NCBI RefSeq assembly: GCF_003351765.1
Contig: NZ_CP031229.1
Location: 3,472,001-3,536,000 of the forward strand
Source of the DNA: Ornithinimicrobium avium
GTDB lineage: Bacteria; Actinomycetota; Actinomycetes; Actinomycetales; Dermatophilaceae
Direction: 5' to 3'
Length of the DNA: 64,000 bases
Part shown: positions 33,818 through 42,276 of the stretch, piece by piece
How positions within the stretch are numbered: position 1 is the stretch's first letter
Layout of the letters: every line of letters starts with the position of its first letter
Notes under the pieces: generated by a model
Databases searched by the model: none
What the model saw: only the letters and a program-made list of their open reading frames with translations
What the model was told of the DNA's origin: nothing
Made by a program: the position numbers and the translations under genes

Positions 33818-34849
33818 TCATCCCAGCCGGGCTCCCCGCCACAGGTCGATGCCGGAGTCGCGGGCGTGCTGGTCGATCGTGGCCAGCTCGTCGTCGGTGA
33901 AGTCGGTGCGGCCGAGGGCACCGACGTTCTGCTCCAGCTGTCCGGGGCTGCTCGCGCCGACCAGGACCGAGCTCACCCGTCCGTCGCGCAGCGCCCAGGC
34001 CAGGGCCAGCTGGGCCAGCGTCTGCCCGCGCCCGGAGGCGATCTCGTCCAGCGCCCGCAGGTGCTGCAGGGTCTCCTCGGTGAGCAGGTCGGTGGACAGG
34101 CTCTTGCCCTGGGTCGCCCGCGACCCCTCGGGTATGCCGTGCAGGTACTTGTCGGTCAGCATGCCCTGGGCGAGGGGGGAGAAGGCGATGCAGCCCGCGC
34201 CGACCTCCTCCAGGACGTCCAGCAGCCCGTCCTGCTCGATCCACCGGTTGAGCATCGAGTAGGACGGCTGGTGGATGAGCAGCGGCGTGCCCAGGTCGGC
34301 CAGGAGCTGGGCCGCACGACGGGCGTCCTGAGCGGAGTAGGAGGAGATGCCCACGTAGAGCGCCCTGCCCGAGCGCACGATGGCGTCCAGCGCGCCCATC
34401 GTCTCCTCCAGCGGCGTGTCCGGGTCGGGCCGGTGGTGGTAGAAGATGTCGACGTAGTCCAGGCCCATCCGCCGCAACGACTGGTCGAGGCTGGCCATGA
34501 GGTACTTGCGCGACCCGCCGACGTCCCCGTAGGGGCCCGGCCACATGTCCCACCCGGCCTTGCTGGAGATGACCAGCTCGTCGCGCAGCCCGGCGAACGT
34601 CCGGCGCAGGTGCCGGCCCATGTTCTCCTCCGCCGAGCCGTAGGGCGGGCCGTAGTTGTTCGCCAGGTCCAGGTGGGTCACGCCCAGGTCGAAGGCGCGC
34701 CGCAGCACCGCCTCCTGGCGCTCGAAGCTGACGTCGTCGCCGAAGTTGTGCCACAGGCCCAGGCTCACCGCCGGCAGGCGCAGGCCCGAACGGCCCACCC
34801 GCCGGTAGTCCATCGAGTCGTAGCGGGCGGGGTCGGGGAGGTAGGTCAT
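33818..34849 (-). CDS. aldo/keto reductase, YghZ/Mgr type
   Basis: A 343-residue NADPH-dependent reductase. The catalytic tetrad is visible as Asp and Tyr in HLDLANNYGPPYGSAEENMG, Lys in VISSKAGWDMWPG and His in DIFYHHRPDPDTP. The GPYG and SRKYL motifs and the length are those of the E. coli YghZ-like group, which reduce methylglyoxal and other aldehydes. It starts four bases after the DoxX-like gene stop and is probably co-transcribed. No cofactor-anchoring oddities are seen. Confidence 0.9.
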   Translation of the reverse strand: MTYLPDPARYDSMDYRRVGRSGLRLPAVSLGLWHNFGDDVSFERQEAVLRRAFDLGVTHLDLANNYGPPYGSAEENMGRHLRRTFAGLRDELVISSKAGWDMWPGPYGDVGGSRKYLMASLDQSLRRMGLDYVDIFYHHRPDPDTPLEETMGALDAIVRSGRALYVGISSYSAQDARRAAQLLADLGTPLLIHQPSYSMLNRWIEQDGLLDVLEEVGAGCIAFSPLAQGMLTDKYLHGIPEGSRATQGKSLSTDLLTEETLQHLRALDEIASGRGQTLAQLALAWALRDGRVSSVLVGASSPGQLEQNVGALGRTDFTDDELATIDQHARDSGIDLWRGARLG

Positions 34850-34853
34850 GTCG

Positions 34854-35471
34854 TCAGCGCTTGACCATCGCGTCCGCGAGGTCGGACAGCGCGTCGGCGA
34901 GGTCCTCACGGGCGTGCTGGGCGCTGCTCAGCAGCCCCTTCACGCCTCCGGTGGCGGAGGAGGAGGCGGAGCCGACCGCGCCGGTCACCGCGCCGCTGAC
35001 ACCCTGCGCGACCGAGCTGGCCGCACCGGTGACGCCGTCGGCGACGGAGCGGGCGGCGTGCTTGGTGCCGGAGAGGAAGGACTGCGTCGCCAGCGTCAGC
35101 CCGGCGCCGACCAGCCACACGTCCTTGGCCGTGGCCACGCCCTCGGGCGAGGGCCGGATGCCGTCGGACTCAGTCATGCCGGGGGTCTTGAGGTACATCC
35201 CCACCAGCCCGGCCCCGAACGCGGCCAGCGCGCCGCCGGCCACGGCCGAGGGCACCGTCGGCAGGAGCAGCATCGCCCCCAGGCCGATCTCGCCGTAGCC
35301 GAGCAGCTTGGTGAAGTCGCCGGACTTCATGTCCTTGAACATCGGGTAGACGCTGGAGGCCCAGCCGTGCATCTGCTCCTGGGCCTCCTCGTCCGCCTTG
35401 AGCTTGGTCAGGCCGGAGTTGAGGATGTAGGCGCCGGTCGCGACGCGGATCGGGACGTGCGTGGGGTGCAT
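34854..35471 (-). CDS. DoxX-like membrane protein with alanine/glycine-rich tail
   Basis: A 205-residue protein. The N-terminal half (VPIRVATGAYILNSGLTKLK, then KLLGYGEIGLGAMLLLP and AVAGGALAAFGAGLVGMYL) resembles DoxX-family four-helix proteins. The C-terminal 70 residues (SVADGVTGAASSVAQGVSGA and following) form a low-complexity Ala/Gly/Ser helix, then acidic EDLADALSDLADAMVKR. The function is unknown. AGGAG at suitable distance sets the ATG at 35471. It is read away from the PEP-synthase-like gene and leads the AKR-HD operon. Confidence 0.72.
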   Translation of the reverse strand: MHPTHVPIRVATGAYILNSGLTKLKADEEAQEQMHGWASSVYPMFKDMKSGDFTKLLGYGEIGLGAMLLLPTVPSAVAGGALAAFGAGLVGMYLKTPGMTESDGIRPSPEGVATAKDVWLVGAGLTLATQSFLSGTKHAARSVADGVTGAASSVAQGVSGAVTGAVGSASSSATGGVKGLLSSAQHAREDLADALSDLADAMVKR

Positions 35472-35487
35472 GGGTGTCACTCCTGTT

Positions 35488-35518
35488 CCGTGGGAGGGCG
35501 TTCCGCCTGGTCCCACGG
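35488..35518. promoter_or_regulatory. 31-bp palindrome in divergent intergenic region
   Basis: CCGTGGGA (35488-35495) and TCCCACGG (35511-35518) are perfect inverted arms separated by 15 bases, between the divergent DoxX-like and PEP-synthase-like genes. A repressor operator is likely; the regulator is unknown. Confidence 0.5.
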
Positions 35519-35576
35519 TATGCCGTCCGCCCCCGCACGGCCACCGCGCCCCGCACCGGCGGCTCAGGAAGGCGAG

Positions 35577-35582
35577 TAGCGT
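35577..35582 (+). promoter_or_regulatory. -10 hexamer TAGCGT, leaderless start of the PEP-synthase-like gene
   Basis: Seven bases lie between the hexamer and the GTG at 35590. Confidence 0.5.
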
Positions 35583-35589
35583 CGTCGCG

Positions 35590-37920
35590 GTGGAGCACTG
35601 CATACCCCTCGGGCGGCTCTCGCGCGCGGACCGCGCGGTCGCGGGCGGCAAGGGCGCCAACCTCGGCGAGCTCGTCGGGGCGGGGTATGCCGTTCCGCCC
35701 GGGTTCGTCGTCACCACCGGCGCCTACCGCGCCGCCGAGGGGGCCGCCTGGCGGACCGTCCCGCCGGAGGTGGCGGCCGCGGTGCGGGAGGCCTACGCCG
35801 CGCTCGGCTCCCCGCCGGTCGCGGTGCGCTCCAGCGCGACCGCCGAGGACCTGCCGGGGGCGGCGTTCGCGGGGCAGCAGGACACCTACCTGAACGTCCG
35901 GGGGGCCGAGGCGGTGGTGGAGGCCGTGCGCGACTGCTGGGCCTCGTTGCGCGCGGAGCGGGCGGTGGCCTACCGGCAGCGGCTGGGCATCGGCGAGGAG
36001 GGGGTGGCGATGGCCGTCGTCGTGCAGGAGATGGCCCGTCCGGACCGGGCCGGGGTGCTGTTCACCGCCGACCCGGTGACCGGCGAGCTCGACCGGGTGG
36101 TCGTCGACTCCTTCCCGGGTCTCGGCGAGGCCGTGGTCGGCGGCCACGTGACGCCGGACCACGCGGTCGTGGACCCCGACGGCGTCGTGGTGGAGCGGCG
36201 CGCGGGGGAGCGGGCGGGCCAGGAGCTGCCCGACGGGGTGCTCGCCGAGCTCGCTCGGGTGGGACGCAGCGTGGCCGACCACTTCGGCGTCCCCCAGGAC
36301 GTCGAGTGGGTCGTGGAGGAGGGGAGGGTGGTGCTGACGCAGGCCCGCCCGATGACCGCGCTGCCTCCGCCGCCGGTGCACCTCGACGCCGTGCGGCGCA
36401 CCTACGGCCCGGTGCTCCTGGAGCTCCTGCCGCGCCGACCGCTGCCGCTGGAGCTGACCGCCTGGACCGACGAGATGATCGAGCGTCACCTGGCCCGGAT
36501 GCTGGGCGGCGTCGGCGGCGTGCGTCTGGACCTGCGGCAGGTCCTGCCGCGCGTCGACGGCGTCCTCCAGGCGGTCGTCCCGCCGGTGCCGCGGCCCACG
36601 CTGCGCACCCCGCTGCGGCTCGCGCGCTCGGCGGTCCGTGCGGTGCGGCACCGGGCCGACGGCTGGCGCGACGACCCGCTGACGGACCGGCTGCGCTCGC
36701 GGACCGACGTCCTCGACCGTCTCGACCTCGGCTCCGCCTCGTGGGCGCAGCTGCAGGCGGTGCAGCCGGAGGCGGCCCGGGTCCTCGCCGAGCAGGGCGA
36801 CCTGCGCGCCCGCTACCTGCCCGCCGCCGCGCGATCCCTCCTGCTCCTCGCGCTCGCCCTGCTCCTGCGGGGACGGCCGGTCGGCATCGGCGAGCTCCTC
36901 GTCGGTGCCGACACCGAGACGATGCGGGCCAACGCCGCGCTCGACGGGCTGGCGGTCGTGGTCCGCGACGACCCGGCGCTGCGCGAGCTCTTCGGGACGC
37001 TGACCGGGGAGGAGCTGGCCGCGGCGGTGGCGGCCAGGCCGGAGGCCGGGCGGCTGCGCGGACGGCTGGAGGAGTTCCTGAGCCGCTACGGCCACCGGGA
37101 GGGCAGCACGATCCTGCTCCTGAGCGACCCGCCCTGGGTCGACGCTCCGGCCAGCGTCCTGGGGCTGGTGCAGGCGCTCGCCGCGGAGCCGGTCGACCCG
37201 GCCGACGACCGCCCGGCACGTCCGCGCCCGGCCCCGGCACGCGTCATACCTGCGTCCCTGGCACCTCTCGTGGCGGCGGCGGTGGACGGGGTGGCGATGC
37301 GCGAGGACACCCACTTCGAGCTCACGCGCGCCATGCCGGCCCTGCGCAGGACGTTCCTGGAGATGGGTCGACGGCTCGCCGGGGCCGGCCGGGTGGACCG
37401 CGCCGACGACATCTGGTGGCTGGTGCGCGACGAGCTCGCAGGCCTGCCCGACCCGGCGGCCACGACGGGGCGCGGAGCGCCGCCGTACCCCGACCTGCGC
37501 GTGGTGGTGGAGCGGCGGCGGGCGGCGGCCGCGGTGCTGGCGGGATCGCCGCTGATCTCACCGGCCAGCCTCTACCCGGCCCGGCCGGACGACCCCGACG
37601 CGCTCGTCCAGGGGGTGCCCGGCGGAGGCGGCCGGGCGACGGGGCCGGTCCGGGTGGTGCCGGGGCCCGCGGCGTTCGGGACGCTCCGGCCCGGCGAGGT
37701 GCTGGTGTGCTCGGCGACCAGCCCGCCCTGGACGCCGCTCTTCGCCCGGGCCGCCGCGGTCGTCGTGGACCACGGCGGGCCGGCGTCGCACGCGGCGATC
37801 GTGGCGCGCGAGTACGGCGTCCCGGTCGTCCTGGCGACCGGGACCGCGACGACGACGCTGCGGACCGGGCAGGTCGTGACGGTCGACGGTCACCGCGGGG
37901 TGGTCGTGCCGGCGACCTGA
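35590..37920 (+). CDS. PEP synthase / rifampin phosphotransferase-like protein
   Basis: A 776-residue protein with three regions. The N-terminal ATP-grasp PPDK_N domain (residues 1-265) shows GGKGANLGELVGAGYAVPPG, VRSSATAEDLPGAAFAGQQD and VFTADPVTGE. The middle (about 270-680) is helical with LLLLALALLLRGRP-type stretches. The C-terminal swivelling phosphohistidine domain holds DHGGPASHAAIVAREYGVPV with the catalytic His. This order and size match rifampin phosphotransferases, which inactivate rifamycins using ATP. Similar unrelated-function proteins exist, so the drug role is tentative. The adjacent HelD-type gene on the other strand fits a rifamycin-response context. Confidence 0.72.
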   Translation: MEHCIPLGRLSRADRAVAGGKGANLGELVGAGYAVPPGFVVTTGAYRAAEGAAWRTVPPEVAAAVREAYAALGSPPVAVRSSATAEDLPGAAFAGQQDTYLNVRGAEAVVEAVRDCWASLRAERAVAYRQRLGIGEEGVAMAVVVQEMARPDRAGVLFTADPVTGELDRVVVDSFPGLGEAVVGGHVTPDHAVVDPDGVVVERRAGERAGQELPDGVLAELARVGRSVADHFGVPQDVEWVVEEGRVVLTQARPMTALPPPPVHLDAVRRTYGPVLLELLPRRPLPLELTAWTDEMIERHLARMLGGVGGVRLDLRQVLPRVDGVLQAVVPPVPRPTLRTPLRLARSAVRAVRHRADGWRDDPLTDRLRSRTDVLDRLDLGSASWAQLQAVQPEAARVLAEQGDLRARYLPAAARSLLLLALALLLRGRPVGIGELLVGADTETMRANAALDGLAVVVRDDPALRELFGTLTGEELAAAVAARPEAGRLRGRLEEFLSRYGHREGSTILLLSDPPWVDAPASVLGLVQALAAEPVDPADDRPARPRPAPARVIPASLAPLVAAAVDGVAMREDTHFELTRAMPALRRTFLEMGRRLAGAGRVDRADDIWWLVRDELAGLPDPAATTGRGAPPYPDLRVVVERRRAAAAVLAGSPLISPASLYPARPDDPDALVQGVPGGGGRATGPVRVVPGPAAFGTLRPGEVLVCSATSPPWTPLFARAAAVVVDHGGPASHAAIVAREYGVPVVLATGTATTTLRTGQVVTVDGHRGVVVPAT

Positions 37921-37949
37921 CCATCCTTGGCCCGCCGTACCCCTGAGGC

Positions 37950-40001
37950 TCATCCCGCGAGCGCCTGCGGCAGCGGCTCGGCGTGCACGACCGTGAGCCC
38001 GCTGACCGCCCGGGTCAGCACCACGTAGAGCCGCCGCAGCCCGCTGCGCCCGTCGGGCTCGGCGGCCGCGATCGCCGCGGGCTCGACCACGACGACCTGG
38101 TCGAACTCCAGACCCTTGGCGACCGTGGCGGGCACCACGTGCAGGGGCAGGATCCGCTCCTCCGCGTGCGAGCCGTCGAGCACCTCGTGCTCGAGCCCGG
38201 CGGCGGCCAGCGCGGCCGCGACCCGCTCCACCCAGGCGTCGGGGACGATGACGCCGACCGACCCCTCGTGCGCGGACGCCTCCCTGGCGGCCGCGACGGC
38301 GCCCAGCACCGGATCGGCCACCGCCGCCAGGTCGAGCCGGCCCGGGTCCGACCGCACCGACACAGGTGCCCCCAGACCGGGTGCCATGAGGGGCAGGAGG
38401 CGCGCGGCGTACCCGATCACGGCGGCCGGGACGCGGAAGCCGCGGTCGAGCACCTCCAGGTGCACGCCGTCGGACCCGAGGTCCTTGCCCAGGTGCCTCA
38501 GCGACTCCCGCCACGATCCGGTCGCCCACGGGGTGGTGCCCTGCGCGATGTCCCCGAGCACCGTCAACGACCCGGTCGAGGCGCGCCGGCCCACCGCGCG
38601 CAGCTGCATCGCAGAAAGGTCCTGCGCCTCGTCGAGGACGACGTGCCCCAGGCTCGGGGTGCGCTCGAGGAGGTCGGCGAGCTCGTCGAGCAGCACCAGG
38701 TCCGCAGCGCTCCAGCGGGCGGCAACCGGCGTGCGCGAGGGCCGGTCCCACACCATGGCACGCTGGTCCTCGGCCAGCCCCTCACCGGTCGAGAGCACCT
38801 GGTGCAGCACCGCCTGCGGGGTGACCTGGGGCCACACCGCCCTGACGTAGGCCTTCATCGGCGCCGAGCGGGCGACGCTGTCCTGGACCTTGTCGTCGGG
38901 GGAGTCCCCGGACCGCTCCATCGCCACGAGGACGGCGTGCGCCAGGCGCTGGGGCAGCATCGCGCGGGCGGCGTCGTAGCGGACCCCGCGGGTGCGCAGC
39001 TCGTCCAGGACGTCCTGCACCTCGTGGGCGGGGACGCGCCACTTCCGGGACCCGCGCGGCACGACGAGCGGCTCCGTGGCAGGTCGCACCTGCGCCCAGA
39101 GCGCTGCGCGGAGCACCTCGGCCATCCGCCCCTCGCCCTTGAGCCGGGCCGTCTCGGCGGTGTCCGTGGCGCGGACCGCGCCGTGCTCGACGAGCTCCTC
39201 GACCGTCGTGTGCCGCACGGAGACCTCGCCGAGCGAGGGGAGCACCGCGCCGACGTGCTCGAGGAAGGCCCGGTTGGGGCCCACGACGAGGACGCCGCTG
39301 CGGCGCAGCCGGTCGCGGAAGGAGTAGAGCAGCCAGGCCGCCCGGTGCAGCCCGACCGCGGTCTTGCCGGTGCCGGGCGCGCCCTGGACGCAGATCGTCG
39401 TCGCGACGTCGGCGCGCACGATCTCGTCCTGCTCGGGCTGGATGGTGGCCACGATGTCGCGCATCGGGCCGATGCGGGGGCGTTCGATCTCCCGGGCCAG
39501 GATCTCGCTCCCGGCCCCCTCACCGGCGCTACCGGCGCCCGCGGCGCTGCGGCCGCCGCGGTCGCCCCCGAGCAGCTCGTCCTCGTAGGCGGTCAGCTCC
39601 CCGCCCTCGACCCCGAACCGACGCCGGCGCACCACGCCCATCGGCTCGGTCGGGCTGGCGCGGTAGAACGCGGTGGACACCCCCGCCCGCCAGTCGACCA
39701 CGACCGGGTCACCGGCCTCGTCGCTGACGTGCCGCCGCCCGACGTAGAGCCGCTCCGGCGCGTCGGTGTCGATCCGCCCGAAGAACAGCGTGGTGCGCGG
39801 GTCGTCCTGCAGCGCCCGCGCCCGCAACCACAGCGTGCGCGCGAGCGACTCGCCCGCGATCGCGTCGCCCCCGTCGGCCTGCAGCGACAGGGTGTGCTCG
39901 CGCATCCGCGCCAGCTCGGCGCGGGCGAGGGCCAGGTGGGCGCGCTCGGCGCGCAGCTCGTCGGCCGGGTCGTGAGGGGTATGGGGTGTGCTGGCGGGCA
40001 C
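37950..40001 (-). CDS. HelD/HelR-type RNA polymerase-associated UvrD-like ATPase
   Basis: A 683-residue superfamily-1 ATPase. An N-terminal coiled coil (ELRAERAHLALARAELARMREH) leads into FFGRIDTDAPERLYVGRRHV and VVDWRAGVSTAFYRASP, which are typical of HelD. Walker A is QGAPGTGKTAVGLHRAAWLL, Walker B is HVVLDEAQDLSAMQLRAVGRR, and motif VI is GLRRLYVVLTRAVSGLTVVH. Such proteins remove or recycle stalled RNA polymerase; the HelR subgroup displaces rifamycins. The GTG at 40001 is preceded by GGAGG. It faces the rifampin-phosphotransferase-like gene with 29 bases between stops. Confidence 0.85.
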   Translation of the reverse strand: MPASTPHTPHDPADELRAERAHLALARAELARMREHTLSLQADGGDAIAGESLARTLWLRARALQDDPRTTLFFGRIDTDAPERLYVGRRHVSDEAGDPVVVDWRAGVSTAFYRASPTEPMGVVRRRRFGVEGGELTAYEDELLGGDRGGRSAAGAGSAGEGAGSEILAREIERPRIGPMRDIVATIQPEQDEIVRADVATTICVQGAPGTGKTAVGLHRAAWLLYSFRDRLRRSGVLVVGPNRAFLEHVGAVLPSLGEVSVRHTTVEELVEHGAVRATDTAETARLKGEGRMAEVLRAALWAQVRPATEPLVVPRGSRKWRVPAHEVQDVLDELRTRGVRYDAARAMLPQRLAHAVLVAMERSGDSPDDKVQDSVARSAPMKAYVRAVWPQVTPQAVLHQVLSTGEGLAEDQRAMVWDRPSRTPVAARWSAADLVLLDELADLLERTPSLGHVVLDEAQDLSAMQLRAVGRRASTGSLTVLGDIAQGTTPWATGSWRESLRHLGKDLGSDGVHLEVLDRGFRVPAAVIGYAARLLPLMAPGLGAPVSVRSDPGRLDLAAVADPVLGAVAAAREASAHEGSVGVIVPDAWVERVAAALAAAGLEHEVLDGSHAEERILPLHVVPATVAKGLEFDQVVVVEPAAIAAAEPDGRSGLRRLYVVLTRAVSGLTVVHAEPLPQALAG

Positions 40002-40051
40002 GGGACCTCCGGAGCCTGGCGGCGCGGGCGGAAAGGGGAGGGACGAATCTA

Positions 40052-40305
40052 CACCCGCGGGCCCGGAGCGGCTGGCGCGCTCGCTGGACGTCAACATGCG
40101 CACCGTGCTGCGCGCCTACGCGCACCTGCGCGACGAGGGGGTCATCGACCTGCGGCGCGGCCGGGGAGCAGTCGTCGTGGCGGTGCCGAGCATGCCGGCC
40201 CAGGTGGGCGCCGCCGTCCGTGACCTCGTGGCACTGGCCCGGCGGCACCGCATACCCCTGACCCATCTGCACCACGCACTCGACCACGAAGGAGCCGACC
40301 GATGA
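40052..40305 (+). pseudogene. 5'-truncated GntR (YtrA-type) regulator
   Basis: The frame carries only the second half of a GntR winged helix: RLARSLDVNMRTVLRAYAHL, then RDEGVIDLRRGRGAVVVAV, and a short C-terminal helix (RRHRIPLTHLHHAL). The first helix and the usual PVYEQI-type N-terminus are missing; the upstream bases are the start region of the HelD gene on the other strand. Its stop overlaps the next ATG as ATGA, the arrangement of intact gntR-DUF1648 operons. It looks like the remains of such an operon after a deletion. Confidence 0.65.
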
Positions 40306-41088
40306 CCGCTGCCAGCAGCAGGGCCACGACGCAGGAGGTCAGGGTGCGCCGCTCGCACCTGCTCGTCGCCACGGGGGTGCTCGTGCTGTGCGCCGTCGCG
40401 TACGTGGTGCTCGCGGCCGTCCTGGCCGGCGACCTGCCCGAGCGGGTCGCGACGCACTTCGGGGCGGACGGCGTCGCCGACGGCTGGATGTCGCGCGGTG
40501 CCGCGCTGATCGTCGGAGGACTCGTCTGCGTGGGGGTCCCCCTTGTCCTGCTGGTCGTCGCAGCCGTGGGGCAGTGGTGGCGGGGGAGGTCGGCGCGCGC
40601 CGTGACGGCGTTCGTCGGCGCCCTGGGGGTGTGGCTGCTCGCGCTCTTCGCCCAGCTCTTCGCGAGCCAGCGCGGGCTGCCCGACCCCACGTCCGCGCGT
40701 CTGGACCCGATGGCCCTGCTCTGGGCCCTCGGCGCCGCGCTGGTGGTCGGGGCGGGCCTCGCCCTCGTGCTGCCGCGCGCGCTGCCGCAGCCCGAGCCGC
40801 TCACGCCGGAGGCGATGGAGATCGGGCCGACCGACGCGGTCTCCTGGTTCGGCCGGGCCCACCTGTCGCACGAGGTGCTCCTGCTCGTCCTGGGCACGCT
40901 CGGGCTGCTGTCCGTGGTGACCGCCGCCGTCGGCGACCCCTGGCTGTGGCTGGTGGTGTAGGTGACCCTCGTGCTCACGCTGGGGATGCTCAGCTTCACC
41001 GTGCGGGTGGACCGTGGGGGCGCCAGCTGGCGCTCGGCGCTGGGCTGGCCGCGCGGGCGCGTCCGGCTCGCCGGCCGCGGGCCGGTGC
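40302..41088 (+). pseudogene. DUF1648 membrane protein, interrupted by an in-frame stop and 3'-truncated
   Basis: Residues 1-219 (40302-40961) form a DUF1648-type protein: a first helix, LPERVATHFGADGVADGWM (the domain signature), then three more hydrophobic segments ending LLLVLGTLGLLSVVTAAV and GDPWLWLVV. An amber codon at 40959-40961 stops it. The same frame continues as VTLVLTLGMLSFTVRVDRGG, then ASWRSALGWPRGRVRLAGRG, which is the normal continuation of these proteins, until it meets the end of the converging glycosyltransferase gene. A shortened 219-residue product could still be made, but the natural C-terminus is lost. Confidence 0.65.
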
Positions 41089-42258
41089 TCAGGGCCGGCG
41101 CGCCCGCAGCACCGGGTGCATCGGCGAGCGGCCGGCGTGCCGCTCGACCGCGAGCTCGTAGTAGCCCACGAGGGCCTCGGTGGCCGCGCGCCACGAGTGC
41201 TGCTCGGCGTCCGCGCGTGCGGCCCGGCCCATCGTGGCCCGCAGGTCGGGGTCGGTGACCAGCCGACCCAGCCGGTCGGTCAGCGTGTCGGCGTCGCCGG
41301 GCCGGACGAGGAAGCCGGTGCGGGCGTCGTCGATGACGAACGGGATGCCGCCGGCGTCGGCGCCGACGACCGGCACCCCGCTGGCCATCGACTCCAGGGC
41401 GACCAGCCCGAGCGTCTCGGTCGTGGAGGGGAAGGCGAAGACGTCCGCGCTGGCGTAGGCCGCCGCCAGGTCCGCACCGCCCAGGTAGCCGGTGAAGACG
41501 GTCGGCGTCCCCGCGAACCGTCGCTCCAGCTCATCGCGGCCCGGGCCGGAACCCACGAGGGCGAGGCGCACGCCATACCTCTGGAGCCGCCGCAGCGGCT
41601 CCACCAGCTGGTCGAGGTCCTTCTCCTTCGACAGCCGCCCGACGTAGAGCACCAGCGGTGCCTGCGGGTGACCGTCGGTGAGCCGCTCGCGCATCGCGGC
41701 CGTGGCGGCGCCGGGGCGGTAGGCGTCGGTGTCGACCGCCTTGGGCCACAGGTCGACCTCGCGGATGCCCACGTCGCGGGCGCGCTGGACCATCTGCCCC
41801 GAGGTGCACAGGTTGACCTCGGCCCGGTTGTGCATCCAGGTGATCCAGCCCTCCGACGGCGCCCGCAGGAAGGGCAGGCCGAGCCGGGTGGCGTAGGAGG
41901 GCACGTCGGTATGGAAGGAGGCCAGCAGAGGCAGGTTGCGGCGGCGCGCCGAGACCACGCCGTAGGCCGCCAGCCACACCGGGTTGACCGCGTGCACCAC
42001 GTCGGGGCGGAAGTCGATCATCTCCTGGGCGATCCGGGGCGTGGGCAGCCCGATCCGCAGCTCGGGGTACCACGGCCGGAAGGAGACCGACCGGACGCGC
42101 ACCACCCGGTGCGGCCCGTAGCTGGCCGGCGGGTTGCCGGGCGCGAAGACCAGGGCGGTGTGCCCCAGCTCGGTCAGCTGGTCCAGGCTGCGGGTGATCC
42201 GGGTGACCACCCCGTCGACCTTGGGCAGGAAGACCTCGGTGAACAGTGCGACGCGCAC
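41089..42258 (-). CDS. SQD2-like glycosyltransferase (sulfoquinovosyldiacylglycerol synthase candidate)
   Basis: A 389-residue GT4 enzyme. It begins MRVALFTEVFLPKVDGVVTR, has PDVVHAVNPVWLAAYGVVSA, LLASFHTDVPSYATRLGLPF and VDLWPKAVDTDAYRP as in SQD2/SqdX proteins, the second-domain LVLYVGRLSKEKDLDQLVEP and the E-x7-E in PSTTETLGLVALESMASGVP. Because it lies 18 bases after a clear sqdB in one operon, transfer of sulfoquinovose from UDP-sulfoquinovose to diacylglycerol is the best guess. Mannosyltransferases of lipid assembly look similar, so the acceptor is not certain. It starts with GTG. Confidence 0.75.
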   Translation of the reverse strand: MRVALFTEVFLPKVDGVVTRITRSLDQLTELGHTALVFAPGNPPASYGPHRVVRVRSVSFRPWYPELRIGLPTPRIAQEMIDFRPDVVHAVNPVWLAAYGVVSARRRNLPLLASFHTDVPSYATRLGLPFLRAPSEGWITWMHNRAEVNLCTSGQMVQRARDVGIREVDLWPKAVDTDAYRPGAATAAMRERLTDGHPQAPLVLYVGRLSKEKDLDQLVEPLRRLQRYGVRLALVGSGPGRDELERRFAGTPTVFTGYLGGADLAAAYASADVFAFPSTTETLGLVALESMASGVPVVGADAGGIPFVIDDARTGFLVRPGDADTLTDRLGRLVTDPDLRATMGRAARADAEQHSWRAATEALVGYYELAVERHAGRSPMHPVLRARRP

Positions 42259-42276
42259 GCAGGTATGCCGTTCGTC

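Noticed and set aside
35472..35589. A rifamycin-associated element upstream of the phosphotransferase-like gene
   Set aside because: There is a palindrome, but I cannot confirm it matches the published element, so I report it only as an inverted repeat.
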